Notes: a model not told the origin generated them from the letters alone. Positions 1-7,106 are shown, counted from the stretch's first letter. The stretch is DNA of 8,047 bases from CAYFPO01 sp964345035 (GCA_964345035.1 CAYFPO010000038.1:1-8047), one strand, 5' to 3'. A program made the numbers and translations.

Positions 1-39
1 CCTCCACGAAGTTTCTGCGGACAGGCCCTCCTCCACGAA
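1..39. repeat. Partial GC-rich direct repeat, 29-base period
   Basis: The 10-mer CCTCCACGAA occurs at 1-10 and again at 30-39, giving a 29-base period with only about 1.4 units inside the window. The first 40 bases contain 24 G or C (60%), clearly above the AT-rich surroundings. Bases 3-21 also form an imperfect dyad (TCC.C at one end, G.GGA at the other), so the unit could fold. The array presumably continues to the left of the window. It lies in the non-coding stretch downstream of marC. With so little visible, its class (minisatellite, palindromic intergenic element or other) cannot be decided. Confidence 0.5.
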
Positions 40-47
40 TCTTAGTT

Positions 48-61
48 AATAGTGAAAAGTG
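48..61. repeat. Short heptanucleotide repeat (two units)
   Basis: Two heptads stand side by side: AATAGTG (48-54) and AAAAGTG (55-61). Alone this would be negligible. The same AAAAGTG unit recurs in tandem at 7142-7169 and at 8011-8047, each time in or next to a non-coding stretch, so this looks like a degenerate member of one dispersed repeat family. Confidence 0.4.
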
Positions 62-179
62 TAACTTATGATTGGGGTATTGGAATGGATATAATATAGA
101 AATTGTCACTATTTGTCATTTGGTTTTCATGTGTAGTAGGGTAGTGCTTGCCCTGGGAGTGAACAGCCATCAGCAACAA
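62..179. other. Non-coding stretch downstream of marC
   Basis: Nothing here is supportable as a gene. On the minus strand it is the region just after the marC stop codon, where an operon terminator might be expected. I see only a weak AGGG/CCCT pairing around 132-151 and no following U-run. A short plus-strand reading frame starting at 72 runs into marC antisense and has no recognisable product. Confidence 0.5.
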
Positions 180-833
180 TTACATATTAATCCAAATTTG
201 TACAACCGGTGTGATGCCGTCAATAATAAATTGTACGGCAATCACCATCAATAATAAACCCATGATCCGCTGCATAATCCTAAGTCCGGTAGTACCTAAC
301 TTTCTTGACACCCTTCCAGCCATTTGAAAAATGGTATAGGTAATTACTAACACAAATACCAGAACTGAAATAAAAATCACTTTTTCAATAAATCCTTCAG
401 CTCTTGATGAAAGTATCATCACGGATGTGATGGAACCGGGACCTGCAATAATGGGGATTGCAAATGGGGTATAGGCAAATATGTCTTTGTGCTGTGCTTC
501 TTCTTCCTCTTTTGGTGTTGCTTTGATCCGGGAAATCCTGGATTCCAGCATACTCAGCCCAATCCTGAAAAACAGAATTCCTCCCACAATTCGAAACGCA
601 TGAATGGTAATTCCATAAAATGAAAAAATGAGATTACCTAAAAAAGAAAATACAATCAATATAAGTCCTGCAGTGAGAATTCCTTTTCTATTGATGACAG
701 TACGTTCTTCTCTTGTAACTTCTTCCGTGAGAGTCAGATACACCGGCAGAACACCAATCGGGTTGATCAAAGTTAACAATGAGGTAAAACACAGTAATCC
801 GAATGAAATTTGAGTTGAATCGATAAAATCCAT
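180..833 (-). CDS. marC: MarC/UPF0056-family integral membrane protein
   Basis: This 217-residue protein is of full length for the MarC family (about 200-220 residues, six transmembrane segments). Visible marks are the NPIG motif in the first helix (residues 24-27), the segment AFRIVGGILFFRIGLSML (79-96), a charged loop (about 98-116), the motif PFAIPIIAGPGS (123-134) and the C-terminal RIMGLLLMVIAVQFIIDGI (189-207). It acts in the inner membrane. The family name comes from a proposed link to multiple antibiotic resistance that later work did not support, so the substrate is unknown. Its ATG overlaps the argS stop by one base (TAATG), with GGAAAG just upstream inside argS, indicating translational coupling. 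It is the last gene of the run. Confidence 0.9.
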   Translation of the reverse strand: MDFIDSTQISFGLLCFTSLLTLINPIGVLPVYLTLTEEVTREERTVINRKGILTAGLILIVFSFLGNLIFSFYGITIHAFRIVGGILFFRIGLSMLESRISRIKATPKEEEEAQHKDIFAYTPFAIPIIAGPGSITSVMILSSRAEGFIEKVIFISVLVFVLVITYTIFQMAGRVSRKLGTTGLRIMQRIMGLLLMVIAVQFIIDGITPVVQIWINM

Positions 834-2461
834 TACATTCTTTCCGGGGCTGAAATACCAAGGATTGTCAATCCATTTTTGATAACAATTCTGGATGCTT
901 CCGTGACAATGAGCCGTGCGGCAGTCAATGCTTCATCTTCTGATATTACTTTATTCAATACATAAAACTTGTGGAAAACAGTACAAACCTCCTGGAGATA
1001 ATTTGCAATATTCTGAGGTTCCAATGTGTCACAAGTTTTTTCTACTATATCAGGAAATTCTATTAGTTTTTTCATTAACTGAATTTCTATTTCTGAATTC
1101 AATCCGGTAAGATCAGCATCAGGATTCAATGAAGTACCAAATCCTTTTGCGCGCTTTAATATATTACAGATTCTGGCGTGGGCATACTGAATGTAGAATA
1201 CGGGATTTTCATCTGATTGGTTTTTCGCTAAATCCAAGTCAAAATTCAGATGACTGTTCATTCCCCGCATAACAAAAAAGTATCGCAATACGTCCGGCCC
1301 GGTTTCATTACATAGTTCTTCCAATGTCACAAAATTGGCTTTTCGAGTGGACATTTTAATTTTTGCACCACTTTTGGTTAGAGTCACAAATTGATGTATA
1401 AGCACTCTAATTTTATCTGTATCGTGCCCCAACTGTTTTACCAATGCAAGAACATCCGGCCAGGTATCTGAGTGATCTGCTCCAAATACATCCACAATTA
1501 CATCAAAATTCCGTCCAAATTTATTTTGATGATACGCAATATCCGGTAGTCGGTAGGTCGGTTCGCCGGTTTTTTTTATCAAAACCTTATCCTGTGGTCT
1601 TCCGACTAATTCTGCTTTAAACCAGGTTGCATCATCTTTTTCAAAGATCAATTTTTTATCACGGAGTGAAGTAATCACATCGTCGATAGCACCCGATTCA
1701 TACAATTCATATTCATTAAAAAACGAGTCAAAGGATAATCCAATATTTGACATGGATTCTTTTATATCATTGAATACAGACTTTTCCGCTGCATCCTTGA
1801 ACACAGTAATTGAATTTTCGTTCAGCAAGGAATCTCCGTTTTCATCAAATAGATGTTTGGCAATATCCCGGATATACTCGCCTTCATAGCCGTCTTCCGG
1901 AAATTCAATATTTTCTCCGCACAGTTCAAAATATCTGGCACGCACTGATTCACCCAAAATACGCATTTGTCTTCCAGCATTGTTAAAATAATATTCTCTG
2001 TTCACGGAAAAACCATTCCATTCAAGAATATTACTGACAGTATCTCCTAAAACTGCCCCTCTGCCGTGACCCACTGTCAAGGGACCAGTAGGATTTGCAC
2101 TCACAAATTCAACCAGAGCAGTTTTCCCGGCACCAATACAAGATTTACCATACTCCATGTTGGTAATGATAGTTTTAATTTCTGCCTGATATAGTTCAGT
2201 TTTTAACTTGAAATTAATAAATCCTGGACCGGCTATTGAGATATCCTCAATGAAACGATTGTTGTCATTCTCAAGCTGTTGGACAATCATTTGTGCAATT
2301 TCCCGGGGATTTTTACTGAGTGGTTTTGCGAGGGTTAATGCGAGATTGGTTGCAAAGTCTCCGTGCTCTGGATTTTTTGGAGTTTCAAATTGTAAAAGGT
2401 CATCCGGGAAATTTAATTTTTCCAATGCATTTTTTACTGCATCAGTCAGGAGGTGTTTCAT
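833..2461 (-). CDS. argS: Arginyl-tRNA synthetase (class I)
   Basis: The enzyme attaches arginine to tRNA-Arg in the cytoplasm using ATP. At 542 residues it is near the usual bacterial size. The N-terminal tRNA-recognition domain carries EHGDFATN (32-39). The catalytic domain starts with SANPTGPLTVGHGRGAV (121-137), followed by REYYFNNAGRQ (155-165). The second signature is KMSTRKANFVTL (369-380), a KMSKS variant. The DALR anticodon-binding domain includes FYIQYAHAR (422-430) and ends in the family-typical LGISAPERM. The first His of the HIGH signature is Thr129. The KMSKS motif is likewise relaxed, as is common in ArgRS. The ATG overlaps the rsfS stop by four bases (ATGA), and no strong Shine-Dalgarno site is visible, so coupling to rsfS is likely. 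Confidence 0.97.
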   Translation of the reverse strand: MKHLLTDAVKNALEKLNFPDDLLQFETPKNPEHGDFATNLALTLAKPLSKNPREIAQMIVQQLENDNNRFIEDISIAGPGFINFKLKTELYQAEIKTIITNMEYGKSCIGAGKTALVEFVSANPTGPLTVGHGRGAVLGDTVSNILEWNGFSVNREYYFNNAGRQMRILGESVRARYFELCGENIEFPEDGYEGEYIRDIAKHLFDENGDSLLNENSITVFKDAAEKSVFNDIKESMSNIGLSFDSFFNEYELYESGAIDDVITSLRDKKLIFEKDDATWFKAELVGRPQDKVLIKKTGEPTYRLPDIAYHQNKFGRNFDVIVDVFGADHSDTWPDVLALVKQLGHDTDKIRVLIHQFVTLTKSGAKIKMSTRKANFVTLEELCNETGPDVLRYFFVMRGMNSHLNFDLDLAKNQSDENPVFYIQYAHARICNILKRAKGFGTSLNPDADLTGLNSEIEIQLMKKLIEFPDIVEKTCDTLEPQNIANYLQEVCTVFHKFYVLNKVISEDEALTAARLIVTEASRIVIKNGLTILGISAPERM

Positions 2462-2811
2462 CCGGGGATATTTTCCGGAGAAATAGAAGTTATTTTGGCA
2501 TCAGACCACAACCGTTCTATATTATAATACTCCCGTAATTCTTTATTAAAAACATTGACAACAATGTGAATATAATCTATCAGAACCCATTCCAGATTAT
2601 CCTTCCCTTCCACATGCCAGGGTTTAATATCTTCATTTTTCAATTCTTCTTCTATATTTTCCACAATTGCTTTGGTCTGAGGCTCTGAATCTGATGTGCA
2701 AACAATGAAAAAATCAGTGAGTGTAGTGAGTTTCCGGACATCTAAAATCTTGATATCATATCCCTTTTTGTCTAATATCAAATCCGTAATCTTATTAAGG
2801 ATTTTTTTCAA
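2458..2811 (-). CDS. rsfS: Ribosomal silencing factor RsfS
   Basis: RsfS (Iojap/DUF143) binds ribosomal protein uL14 on the large subunit and blocks subunit joining when nutrients are scarce. At 117 residues it is slightly longer than the E. coli protein (105). Family blocks are LTDFFIVCTSDSEPQTKAI (31-49) and PWHVEGKDNLEWVLIDY (64-80), running on into IHIVVNVFNKELREYY (81-96) and IERLWSDA (98-105). The position that is usually His in the VVHVF block is Asn86. The start is TTG, supported by AGGA four to five bases upstream; an in-frame TAA lies seven codons further up and no ATG intervenes. It lies 30 bases after the LytR_C gene and overlaps argS by four bases. Confidence 0.95.
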   Translation of the reverse strand: MKKILNKITDLILDKKGYDIKILDVRKLTTLTDFFIVCTSDSEPQTKAIVENIEEELKNEDIKPWHVEGKDNLEWVLIDYIHIVVNVFNKELREYYNIERLWSDAKITSISPENIPG

Positions 2812-2820
2812 GTTATCCTG
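2809..2820 (-). promoter_or_regulatory. Ribosome binding site deciding the TTG start of rsfS
   Basis: Read on the minus strand the sequence is CAGGATAACTTG. AGGA sits a few bases before TTG. No ATG or GTG occurs between this TTG and the in-frame TAA upstream, and moving the start downstream would remove conserved N-terminal helix residues. TTG is therefore the most economical start. Confidence 0.6.
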
Positions 2821-2841
2821 GTCAATTGTTATTTAAATCTA

Positions 2842-3387
2842 TTAGAATGGTGGAGAATATTTTAAAGCTTCATCAAAAGATGGTGAATTTTCAAAATCCT
2901 TACCGATAACCACAGTCACATCACAATCCAGTAGATCATCATAATCTTCAACAATATTTTCCGATGGAATTTCCAGAACAGATGCTACTTCGACTGCAAG
3001 AGATCTGTCACCTCTTCGGAGGATAACCTCAGTTTCCGGGTAGTTGAAATGACCGGCATTCCCTGATAGAATTACATCAAATCCTTTTTTTCTAAATAGA
3101 TTGGTATATTTATCTGCAAGACCCCGGGCTCCGCAACCATTCAATACTTCAATCCGGATTCTATGTCCCGTAACTTTTTCATATTCGTTAATGATCAACA
3201 GATCGGCGAGACTTTCAGATTTATCCATTTGGATTTTATTATCATTGGTCAGGTTATCAATAAATGACCACATAAATCCCAAAACAAATAGAACAAGAAT
3301 TGCTATGATTCCGTTAATTACATGTTTTTTAACAGGGAAGGAATTCCGCTTCTTCTTTTTATTTTTCCGCAGGGGATGTGAAATCAT
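2842..3387 (-). CDS. Membrane-anchored LytR C-terminal (LytR_C) domain protein
   Basis: The 181-residue protein has a short cytoplasmic tail rich in Lys and Arg (about 7-21), one transmembrane segment (about 24-42) and an extracytoplasmic part. Residues about 76-164 match the LytR_C domain: IRIEVLNGCGARGLADKY (77-94), then KKGFDVILSGNA (100-111), ETEVILRRGD (118-127) and DVTVVIGKD (156-164). In Gram-positive LytR-CpsA-Psr proteins this domain follows the catalytic LCP domain. Here the LCP domain is absent, so wall-polymer transferase activity should not be assumed. Stand-alone LytR_C proteins beside rsfS are a recurring arrangement in my recollection, but their role is unknown. The ATG overlaps the stop of the preceding gene (ATGA), and no Shine-Dalgarno site is seen. 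Confidence 0.82.
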   Translation of the reverse strand: MISHPLRKNKKKKRNSFPVKKHVINGIIAILVLFVLGFMWSFIDNLTNDNKIQMDKSESLADLLIINEYEKVTGHRIRIEVLNGCGARGLADKYTNLFRKKGFDVILSGNAGHFNYPETEVILRRGDRSLAVEVASVLEIPSENIVEDYDDLLDCDVTVVIGKDFENSPSFDEALKYSPPF

Positions 3388-3851
3388 TCAGGCAGGTGTG
3401 TAATTCTGTAAAGAGGAGAGTGAACAAAATTATAAGTATTACATGAATTGTAGTTGGATAGCTTTAGGTTGAAATTGAATGAATTTGAAATTTGATAATC
3501 CAGGTTTACATCATATTTAATTTGGAATGGGTTAGGATCATTAAAGGATTTTACCAATGGTGAGATAAGATGTATGTTAGAATTGACATTTATTTGATCA
3601 GAAATTCTGTAGTTGAAATTATTGCTAAATACTCCGGTGGATTGAGAAATTCCATTTCCACTTGTCATGATAAAACTTACACTTTGATTGGTAGTCAGTC
3701 GGTTTGGATTTAAAATGGATTGTGTAAATCCCGTACCATTTGGAACCGTGTTAAATGGAATTTGCTGGTTTTGGAATTCCTGAGATAATCCGAATCCAAT
3801 TAAAAATCCGATCAGAATGAATGCCTTTAGATTATTTGATTTAGTATTCAT
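3384..3851 (-). CDS. Small exported protein of unknown function, Asn/Ser-rich
   Basis: This 155-residue product has no function I can name. Residues 1-23 look like a signal peptide: a polar start with Lys4 and Lys9, the hydrophobic run AFILIGFLIGFGL, then a likely cut after LSQ or nearby. The mature part is rich in Asn and Ser and alternates polar with hydrophobic residues (for example 76-98 and 111-132), which suggests beta strands that could lie in the outer membrane or periplasm. The segment about 46-100, with its NPNRL, SVSFIMTSGNG and NYRISDQINVNSNI blocks, resembles a short secreted family I associate with FCB-group genomes, typically written as 'DPSRFSMSHS...LSDPL'. That match is from memory only. 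A TAA two codons before the ATG fixes the start region. It overlaps the LytR_C gene by four bases, suggesting a shared envelope role. Confidence 0.72.
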   Translation of the reverse strand: MNTKSNNLKAFILIGFLIGFGLSQEFQNQQIPFNTVPNGTGFTQSILNPNRLTTNQSVSFIMTSGNGISQSTGVFSNNFNYRISDQINVNSNIHLISPLVKSFNDPNPFQIKYDVNLDYQISNSFNFNLKLSNYNSCNTYNFVHSPLYRITHLPE

Positions 3852-3934
3852 TTGTTATTTTCTATTAATTTCCTCTTTGAATTACCCCTCAATTTCGCAA
3901 GAATTAAGGGATTACGCAAGTGCTGATTTTCATC
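3852..3934. other. 83-base gap between mnmA and the exported-protein gene
   Basis: This gap could separate two transcription units. On the minus strand I see a repeated CTTGCG (complements at 3896-3901 and 3915-3920) but no convincing -35/-10 pair and no stem followed by a U-run. The GAGG at about 3871-3874 is some 20 bases from the ATG, too far to serve as its ribosome binding site. Whether transcription reads through from mnmA is open. Confidence 0.4.
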
Positions 3935-5017
3935 TTATGAACTAATTTCAATAATTCCACCGCCAATAAGGGTATCACCATCATAGAACACTGCCGATTG
4001 TCCGGGAGTAATTGCCAATTGCGGTGATTCAAATTCCAGTGTAAATTCTCCATTGGATTTTGAAAGCACTGCGTAACTCCCCTTGCTGTTATAACGAATC
4101 ATTGCGGTGATTTTTGCCGGCAGCTTAAAATCTTTAACAAGAAAATTCACCTGCCCCAAGTTACAAGAATCTTTCAACAATCCCTCCTTCAAACCCACAT
4201 GTATAGTATTTGTTTCCGGATTAATTTCTGTAACATATCTCGGTTCAGGATTGGATAATTTCAGTCCCTTACGCTGACCAACAGTATAATGGGTATACCC
4301 GGGATGGGTGCCTACCTGAAACCCATTTTCTTTGATAGTACCTTCCGGAATGGCTGCCATTTCTTCCGGTTTATATTTTTCCAGAAACCGTTTATAATTG
4401 TTATCAGCTACAAAGCAGATCTCCATACTTTCTTCTGCACCGGCAGTGGGCAGATTGTTTTCTGCGGCAATGCTCCGAACTTCCTTTTTCGTGAGATTCC
4501 CCAAGGGGAAAATGGTTCTCTGTAATGTTTCTTTGGGAATTCCCCACAGCACATAAGATTGATCTTTTATGGGATCTCTCCCCTTTTTCAGAAAATGATT
4601 TCCATTTAATTTTTCAATCCGAGCATAGTGGCCTGTGGCAATGTAATCGATTCCTATTTGATCTGCCTGAACAATGAACGCATCCCATTTTACGTAGGAA
4701 TTACAACGGATGCATGGATTAGGAGTTCTGCCGTCGAGATATTCTGCAGCGAAGTTATCCACTACTTGTTCCCTAAAGACATTCGTAAAATCCAGTGTAT
4801 AGTGGGGGACTCCCAATTGGCTGCAGACCATTTTCGCACCGGTTATTTCGTCAACTCCACAGCAGGCATTTCCAGACTCAGATGTGCCGCCCACAGTTTG
4901 ATATTCCCAAAGTTTCATGGTTACACCCACAGCATCATAACCGGCTTCCAGAATTTTTACCATTGCGACGGAGCTGTCCACACCGCCGGACATTGCAACC
5001 ATTACTTTTTCAGGCAA
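3935..5017 (-). CDS. mnmA: tRNA-specific 2-thiouridylase MnmA
   Basis: MnmA makes 2-thiouridine at wobble position U34 of tRNA-Lys, -Glu and -Gln, using ATP and sulfur passed on from a cysteine desulfurase. The 360 residues are full length. The ATP-pyrophosphatase P-loop is SGGVDSS (10-16). The catalytic pair is Cys102 in NPCIRCN (100-106) and Cys201 in MEICFV (198-203). Other family blocks are TGHYARIE (128-135), KDQSYVLWG (151-159), HYTVGQRKGL (243-252) and TPGQSAVFYDGD (337-348). An extra Cys pair (52-53) is present. The TTG start overlaps the desulfurase gene by eight bases and has AAGGA eight bases upstream. The alternative ATG at 5002 would leave that site too far away. The neighbouring desulfurase gene is the obvious sulfur source. 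Confidence 0.97.
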   Translation of the reverse strand: MPEKVMVAMSGGVDSSVAMVKILEAGYDAVGVTMKLWEYQTVGGTSESGNACCGVDEITGAKMVCSQLGVPHYTLDFTNVFREQVVDNFAAEYLDGRTPNPCIRCNSYVKWDAFIVQADQIGIDYIATGHYARIEKLNGNHFLKKGRDPIKDQSYVLWGIPKETLQRTIFPLGNLTKKEVRSIAAENNLPTAGAEESMEICFVADNNYKRFLEKYKPEEMAAIPEGTIKENGFQVGTHPGYTHYTVGQRKGLKLSNPEPRYVTEINPETNTIHVGLKEGLLKDSCNLGQVNFLVKDFKLPAKITAMIRYNSKGSYAVLSKSNGEFTLEFESPQLAITPGQSAVFYDGDTLIGGGIIEISS

Positions 5018-6146
5018 TTGCCGGTTCCTTTTTTAATCTTGGGATAATAGATTTTAATGCGTGAATGATTGTTTGCACATCCTCAATTTTATTGGATTTG
5101 CCAAAAGAGATCCGCACGGAGCATTCTGCCAGTTTCTGAGCCATTCCGGTTTCTAACAGCACACGCGGTGGTTTTGGTGTACCGGATGCGCAGGCAGCAC
5201 CATAGGAAATTGCAATGCCTTCTAAATCCAGGTTGATCATTAAATTCTGTCCAGATACTTCCGGAAAAGTGATATTCAAAACACCGGGCACTAAGTTTGT
5301 ACCGTTCACCATAAATTCAATATCTGTGTTTTGAAGTTCTGCTATAAATGTTTCAGTCATTTCATTCAGGTGTTGTGCAGTATTTGTCATTTTAGATACT
5401 GCAATTTCTGCTGCCAGTCCCATACCGGCAATGCCTGAAACATTTTCAGTCCCGGCGCGAATATTCTTTTCCTGGCCACCGCCTGAAATCAATGGATCCA
5501 TTGTATTTCCCTTTTTGATATATATAATACCGATCCCTTTTGGACCATAGAATTTATGTGCAGAGATACTGAGGAAATCAATCGGGAGAATTGATAGATC
5601 CAAAGGAATTTTCCCGAAAGCCTGTACTGCATCTGTATGAAATATTATGTTTTTGGATTTTGCTATCGATCCAATTTCTTCTATGGGGTTAATTGTTCCC
5701 AGTTCATTATTGACAACCATGACAGAGATAAGTTTCGTGGTATTGGTTATTTCTGCAGCAATTGAATCCGGATGAATGATCCCGTCTGAATCCGGTTGTA
5801 CAAACGTGACTTCAACATTTGATTCAGCCAAATCTTCAGCAGGTATCAGAATGGATGGATGTTCTATTGAAGTAGTTATGAAATGGTCACCGGGTTGTAA
5901 AATCTGTTTCAGTACAGTATTGTTTGATTCAGAGCCGCCCCCGGTAAAATAAATTTCCCCGGGTGAGCAGTTCAGGGCAGAAGCACATTGCTTTCTGGCT
6001 GTTTCCACTGCTGCTTTTGCAGTTTGTCCAGATTGGTGTATACTCGATGGATTACCGAAATTATCCCGTAGAATCTCACCCATCAATTTTTGAACTTCTT
6101 GGTCAACCGGAGTGGTCGCGGAATGATCACAATAAATTTGTTTCAT
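5010..6146 (-). CDS. Cysteine desulfurase (NifS/IscS class V aminotransferase fold)
   Basis: This PLP enzyme removes sulfur from L-cysteine to give alanine and an enzyme-bound persulfide. The 378 residues fit the NifS/IscS group. Visible marks are DHSATTPVD (7-15), GGSESNN (70-76), EHPSI (95-99) with the PLP-stacking His96, HTDAVQ (170-175) with Asp172 and Gln175, the PLP lysine Lys198 in SAHKFYGPKG (195-204), and GGGQEKNIRAGTENV (222-236). The catalytic cysteine is Cys319 in GAACASGTPKPPRVL (317-331), where the short Thr-Pro-Lys-Pro-Pro stretch differs from the IscS loop. Its overlap with mnmA parallels the Bacillus subtilis yrvO-mnmA pair, in which the desulfurase is dedicated to tRNA thiolation. 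No iscU, iscA or iscR is visible. No clear Shine-Dalgarno site precedes the ATG. Confidence 0.95.
   Translation of the reverse strand: MKQIYCDHSATTPVDQEVQKLMGEILRDNFGNPSSIHQSGQTAKAAVETARKQCASALNCSPGEIYFTGGGSESNNTVLKQILQPGDHFITTSIEHPSILIPAEDLAESNVEVTFVQPDSDGIIHPDSIAAEITNTTKLISVMVVNNELGTINPIEEIGSIAKSKNIIFHTDAVQAFGKIPLDLSILPIDFLSISAHKFYGPKGIGIIYIKKGNTMDPLISGGGQEKNIRAGTENVSGIAGMGLAAEIAVSKMTNTAQHLNEMTETFIAELQNTDIEFMVNGTNLVPGVLNITFPEVSGQNLMINLDLEGIAISYGAACASGTPKPPRVLLETGMAQKLAECSVRISFGKSNKIEDVQTIIHALKSIIPRLKKEPAIA
5015..5030 (-). promoter_or_regulatory. Ribosome binding site deciding the TTG start of mnmA
   Basis: On the minus strand AAGGA lies inside the last codons of the desulfurase gene, followed by ACCGGCAA and TTG. 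That 8-base spacing is good for TTG (5017-5015). For the next candidate, ATG at 5002-5000, the spacing would be about 23 bases. The start is thus embedded in the upstream gene, which implies coupled translation. Confidence 0.6.
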
Positions 6147-6166
6147 ATCAGAGTTGGAAATTTACA

Positions 6167-6183
6167 TCACCTGAATCAGGTGA
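6167..6183. promoter_or_regulatory. Perfect 17-base palindrome upstream of the cysteine desulfurase
   Basis: TCACCTGA-A-TCAGGTGA is a perfect inverted repeat in the 66-base gap between the hydrolase stop and the desulfurase ATG, ending 20 bases before that ATG. A seven-A run (6183-6189) adjoins its right side. On the transcribed minus strand this puts the U-tract before the stem, so it is not a Rho-independent terminator for the upstream gene. A repressor operator or an RNA hairpin close to the desulfurase start is more plausible. No match to the IscR consensus is apparent to me. Confidence 0.5.
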
Positions 6184-6212
6184 AAAAAAGGAAAGAGGAT
6201 ATTTGTGGTGGA

Positions 6213-7049
6213 TTAATTTACCGGGAGGTTGATGGTTAGCCCTTCACGGGCAGCAATTGTTGATGGGAAGGACTGTTTGGATTCAATTTCGATTTGATCA
6301 ATTTTCTGGTCATCATAAGTTGGGCTGTGGTGATACAATATGAGTTGTTTTGCATTTGCTCCCTGTGCAACACCAACTGCTTCTTCCCAGCTTGAATGTC
6401 CCCAGCCCTTGTGAGCAGGCAGGTCTTCGGGAGTAAAATGAGATTCGTGTACCAAAACATCTGAATTTCTTGCAAGTTCACACACATTTTGGATCGGTTC
6501 ACCGGGCGGATGTTCAATATCGGTCACATACGTAACCACTTTATTTCCAAGTTCTACCCGGAAACCATAGGCACCATCCGGGTGAGGATGGAGGTTTATC
6601 TCCACTGAAATGGAATCGTTTAATTGTATTCTTCCGGGAGAAATTTCCTTGAAATTCAAATTTGCAGAGAACATATCCCGGGACACCGGCCAGAACCGGT
6701 AATCCAGAACATCATTAAAGGTATCTTCAACATTTCCCTTGGAATTTGATTTTCCATAAATTGTGAAACTGAATTTGTCAGAATATAGTGGTGCAAATGA
6801 AAGAAACCCAAGGATGTGATCCCAATGATAATGACTTATGAAGATGTTAATATTTTCCGGTGGATTATCTTCTTCCAGTAATTGCTTACCAAGGTTCCGG
6901 ATGCCTGTGCCCATATCCATTATGATCAACTCATTGGCTGGTGTGCGAATTTCCACGCAGGAAGTTTCACCGCCAACACCCAATTTATCGGAGTTCGTGG
7001 TGGGGTTTGACCCTCTAACTCCCCAAAATTTTATTTTATGTGTTTCCAT
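6213..7049 (-). CDS. Metallo-beta-lactamase-fold hydrolase, RNase Z/PhnP-like
   Basis: The 278-residue protein is a cytosolic-looking hydrolase with no signal peptide. It opens with KIKFWGVRGSNPT (5-17) and GGETSCVEI (26-34), the usual entry of a subfamily related to RNase Z and the cyclic phosphodiesterase PhnP. The metal-binding motif HYHWDH (73-78) gives His73, His75, Asp77 and His78. Further probable ligands are Asp177 in YVTDIEH (174-180), His218 in KGWGHSSWEEA (214-224) and His240 in LILYHHSP (236-243). HESHF (201-205) is also family-like. The substrate cannot be read from the sequence; a phosphodiester is the family expectation. It is the first gene of the minus-strand run, with its own promoter and a short leader without an obvious ribosome binding site. 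Confidence 0.85.
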   Translation of the reverse strand: METHKIKFWGVRGSNPTTNSDKLGVGGETSCVEIRTPANELIIMDMGTGIRNLGKQLLEEDNPPENINIFISHYHWDHILGFLSFAPLYSDKFSFTIYGKSNSKGNVEDTFNDVLDYRFWPVSRDMFSANLNFKEISPGRIQLNDSISVEINLHPHPDGAYGFRVELGNKVVTYVTDIEHPPGEPIQNVCELARNSDVLVHESHFTPEDLPAHKGWGHSSWEEAVGVAQGANAKQLILYHHSPTYDDQKIDQIEIESKQSFPSTIAAREGLTINLPVN

Positions 7050-7077
7050 TGCAAAAATTACAGATAAATAATCGTTG

Positions 7078-7106
7078 AATATATCTCGGATGGCTCATAA
7101 AGTCAA
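7078..7106 (-). promoter_or_regulatory. Sigma70-type promoter of the hydrolase operon
   Basis: On the minus strand TTGACT (7106-7101) and TATATT (7083-7078) are separated by exactly 17 bases. Each hexamer differs from the consensus at one position. Transcription would start near 7071, giving a leader of about 22 bases before the ATG at 7049. T-rich sequence lies just upstream of the -35. This is the best promoter in the window and could drive the whole minus-strand series. Confidence 0.7.

Noticed and set aside
72..254. 60-residue plus-strand frame near the left edge
   Set aside because: It has no ribosome binding site, no recognisable product, and runs into marC on the opposite strand.
2842..3387. 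LCP (LytR-CpsA-Psr) wall-polymer ligase
   Set aside because: Only the C-terminal LytR_C domain is present; at 181 residues there is no room for the catalytic LCP domain.
4628..5064. Plus-strand reading frames of 139 and 89 residues antisense to mnmA
   Set aside because: They run opposite to well-conserved mnmA and desulfurase coding sequence, have no recognisable domains, and their residues mirror the opposite strand's codons.
6167..6189. Palindrome plus poly-A as a Rho-independent terminator
   Set aside because: For the minus-strand genes the U-tract would precede the stem, and for the plus strand the stem is followed by A rather than T. There is no plus-strand gene to terminate here.
6236..6517. 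93-residue minus-strand frame within the hydrolase gene
   Set aside because: It overlaps the conserved C-terminal half of the hydrolase in another frame and has no family features. The hydrolase frame contains the metal ligands.
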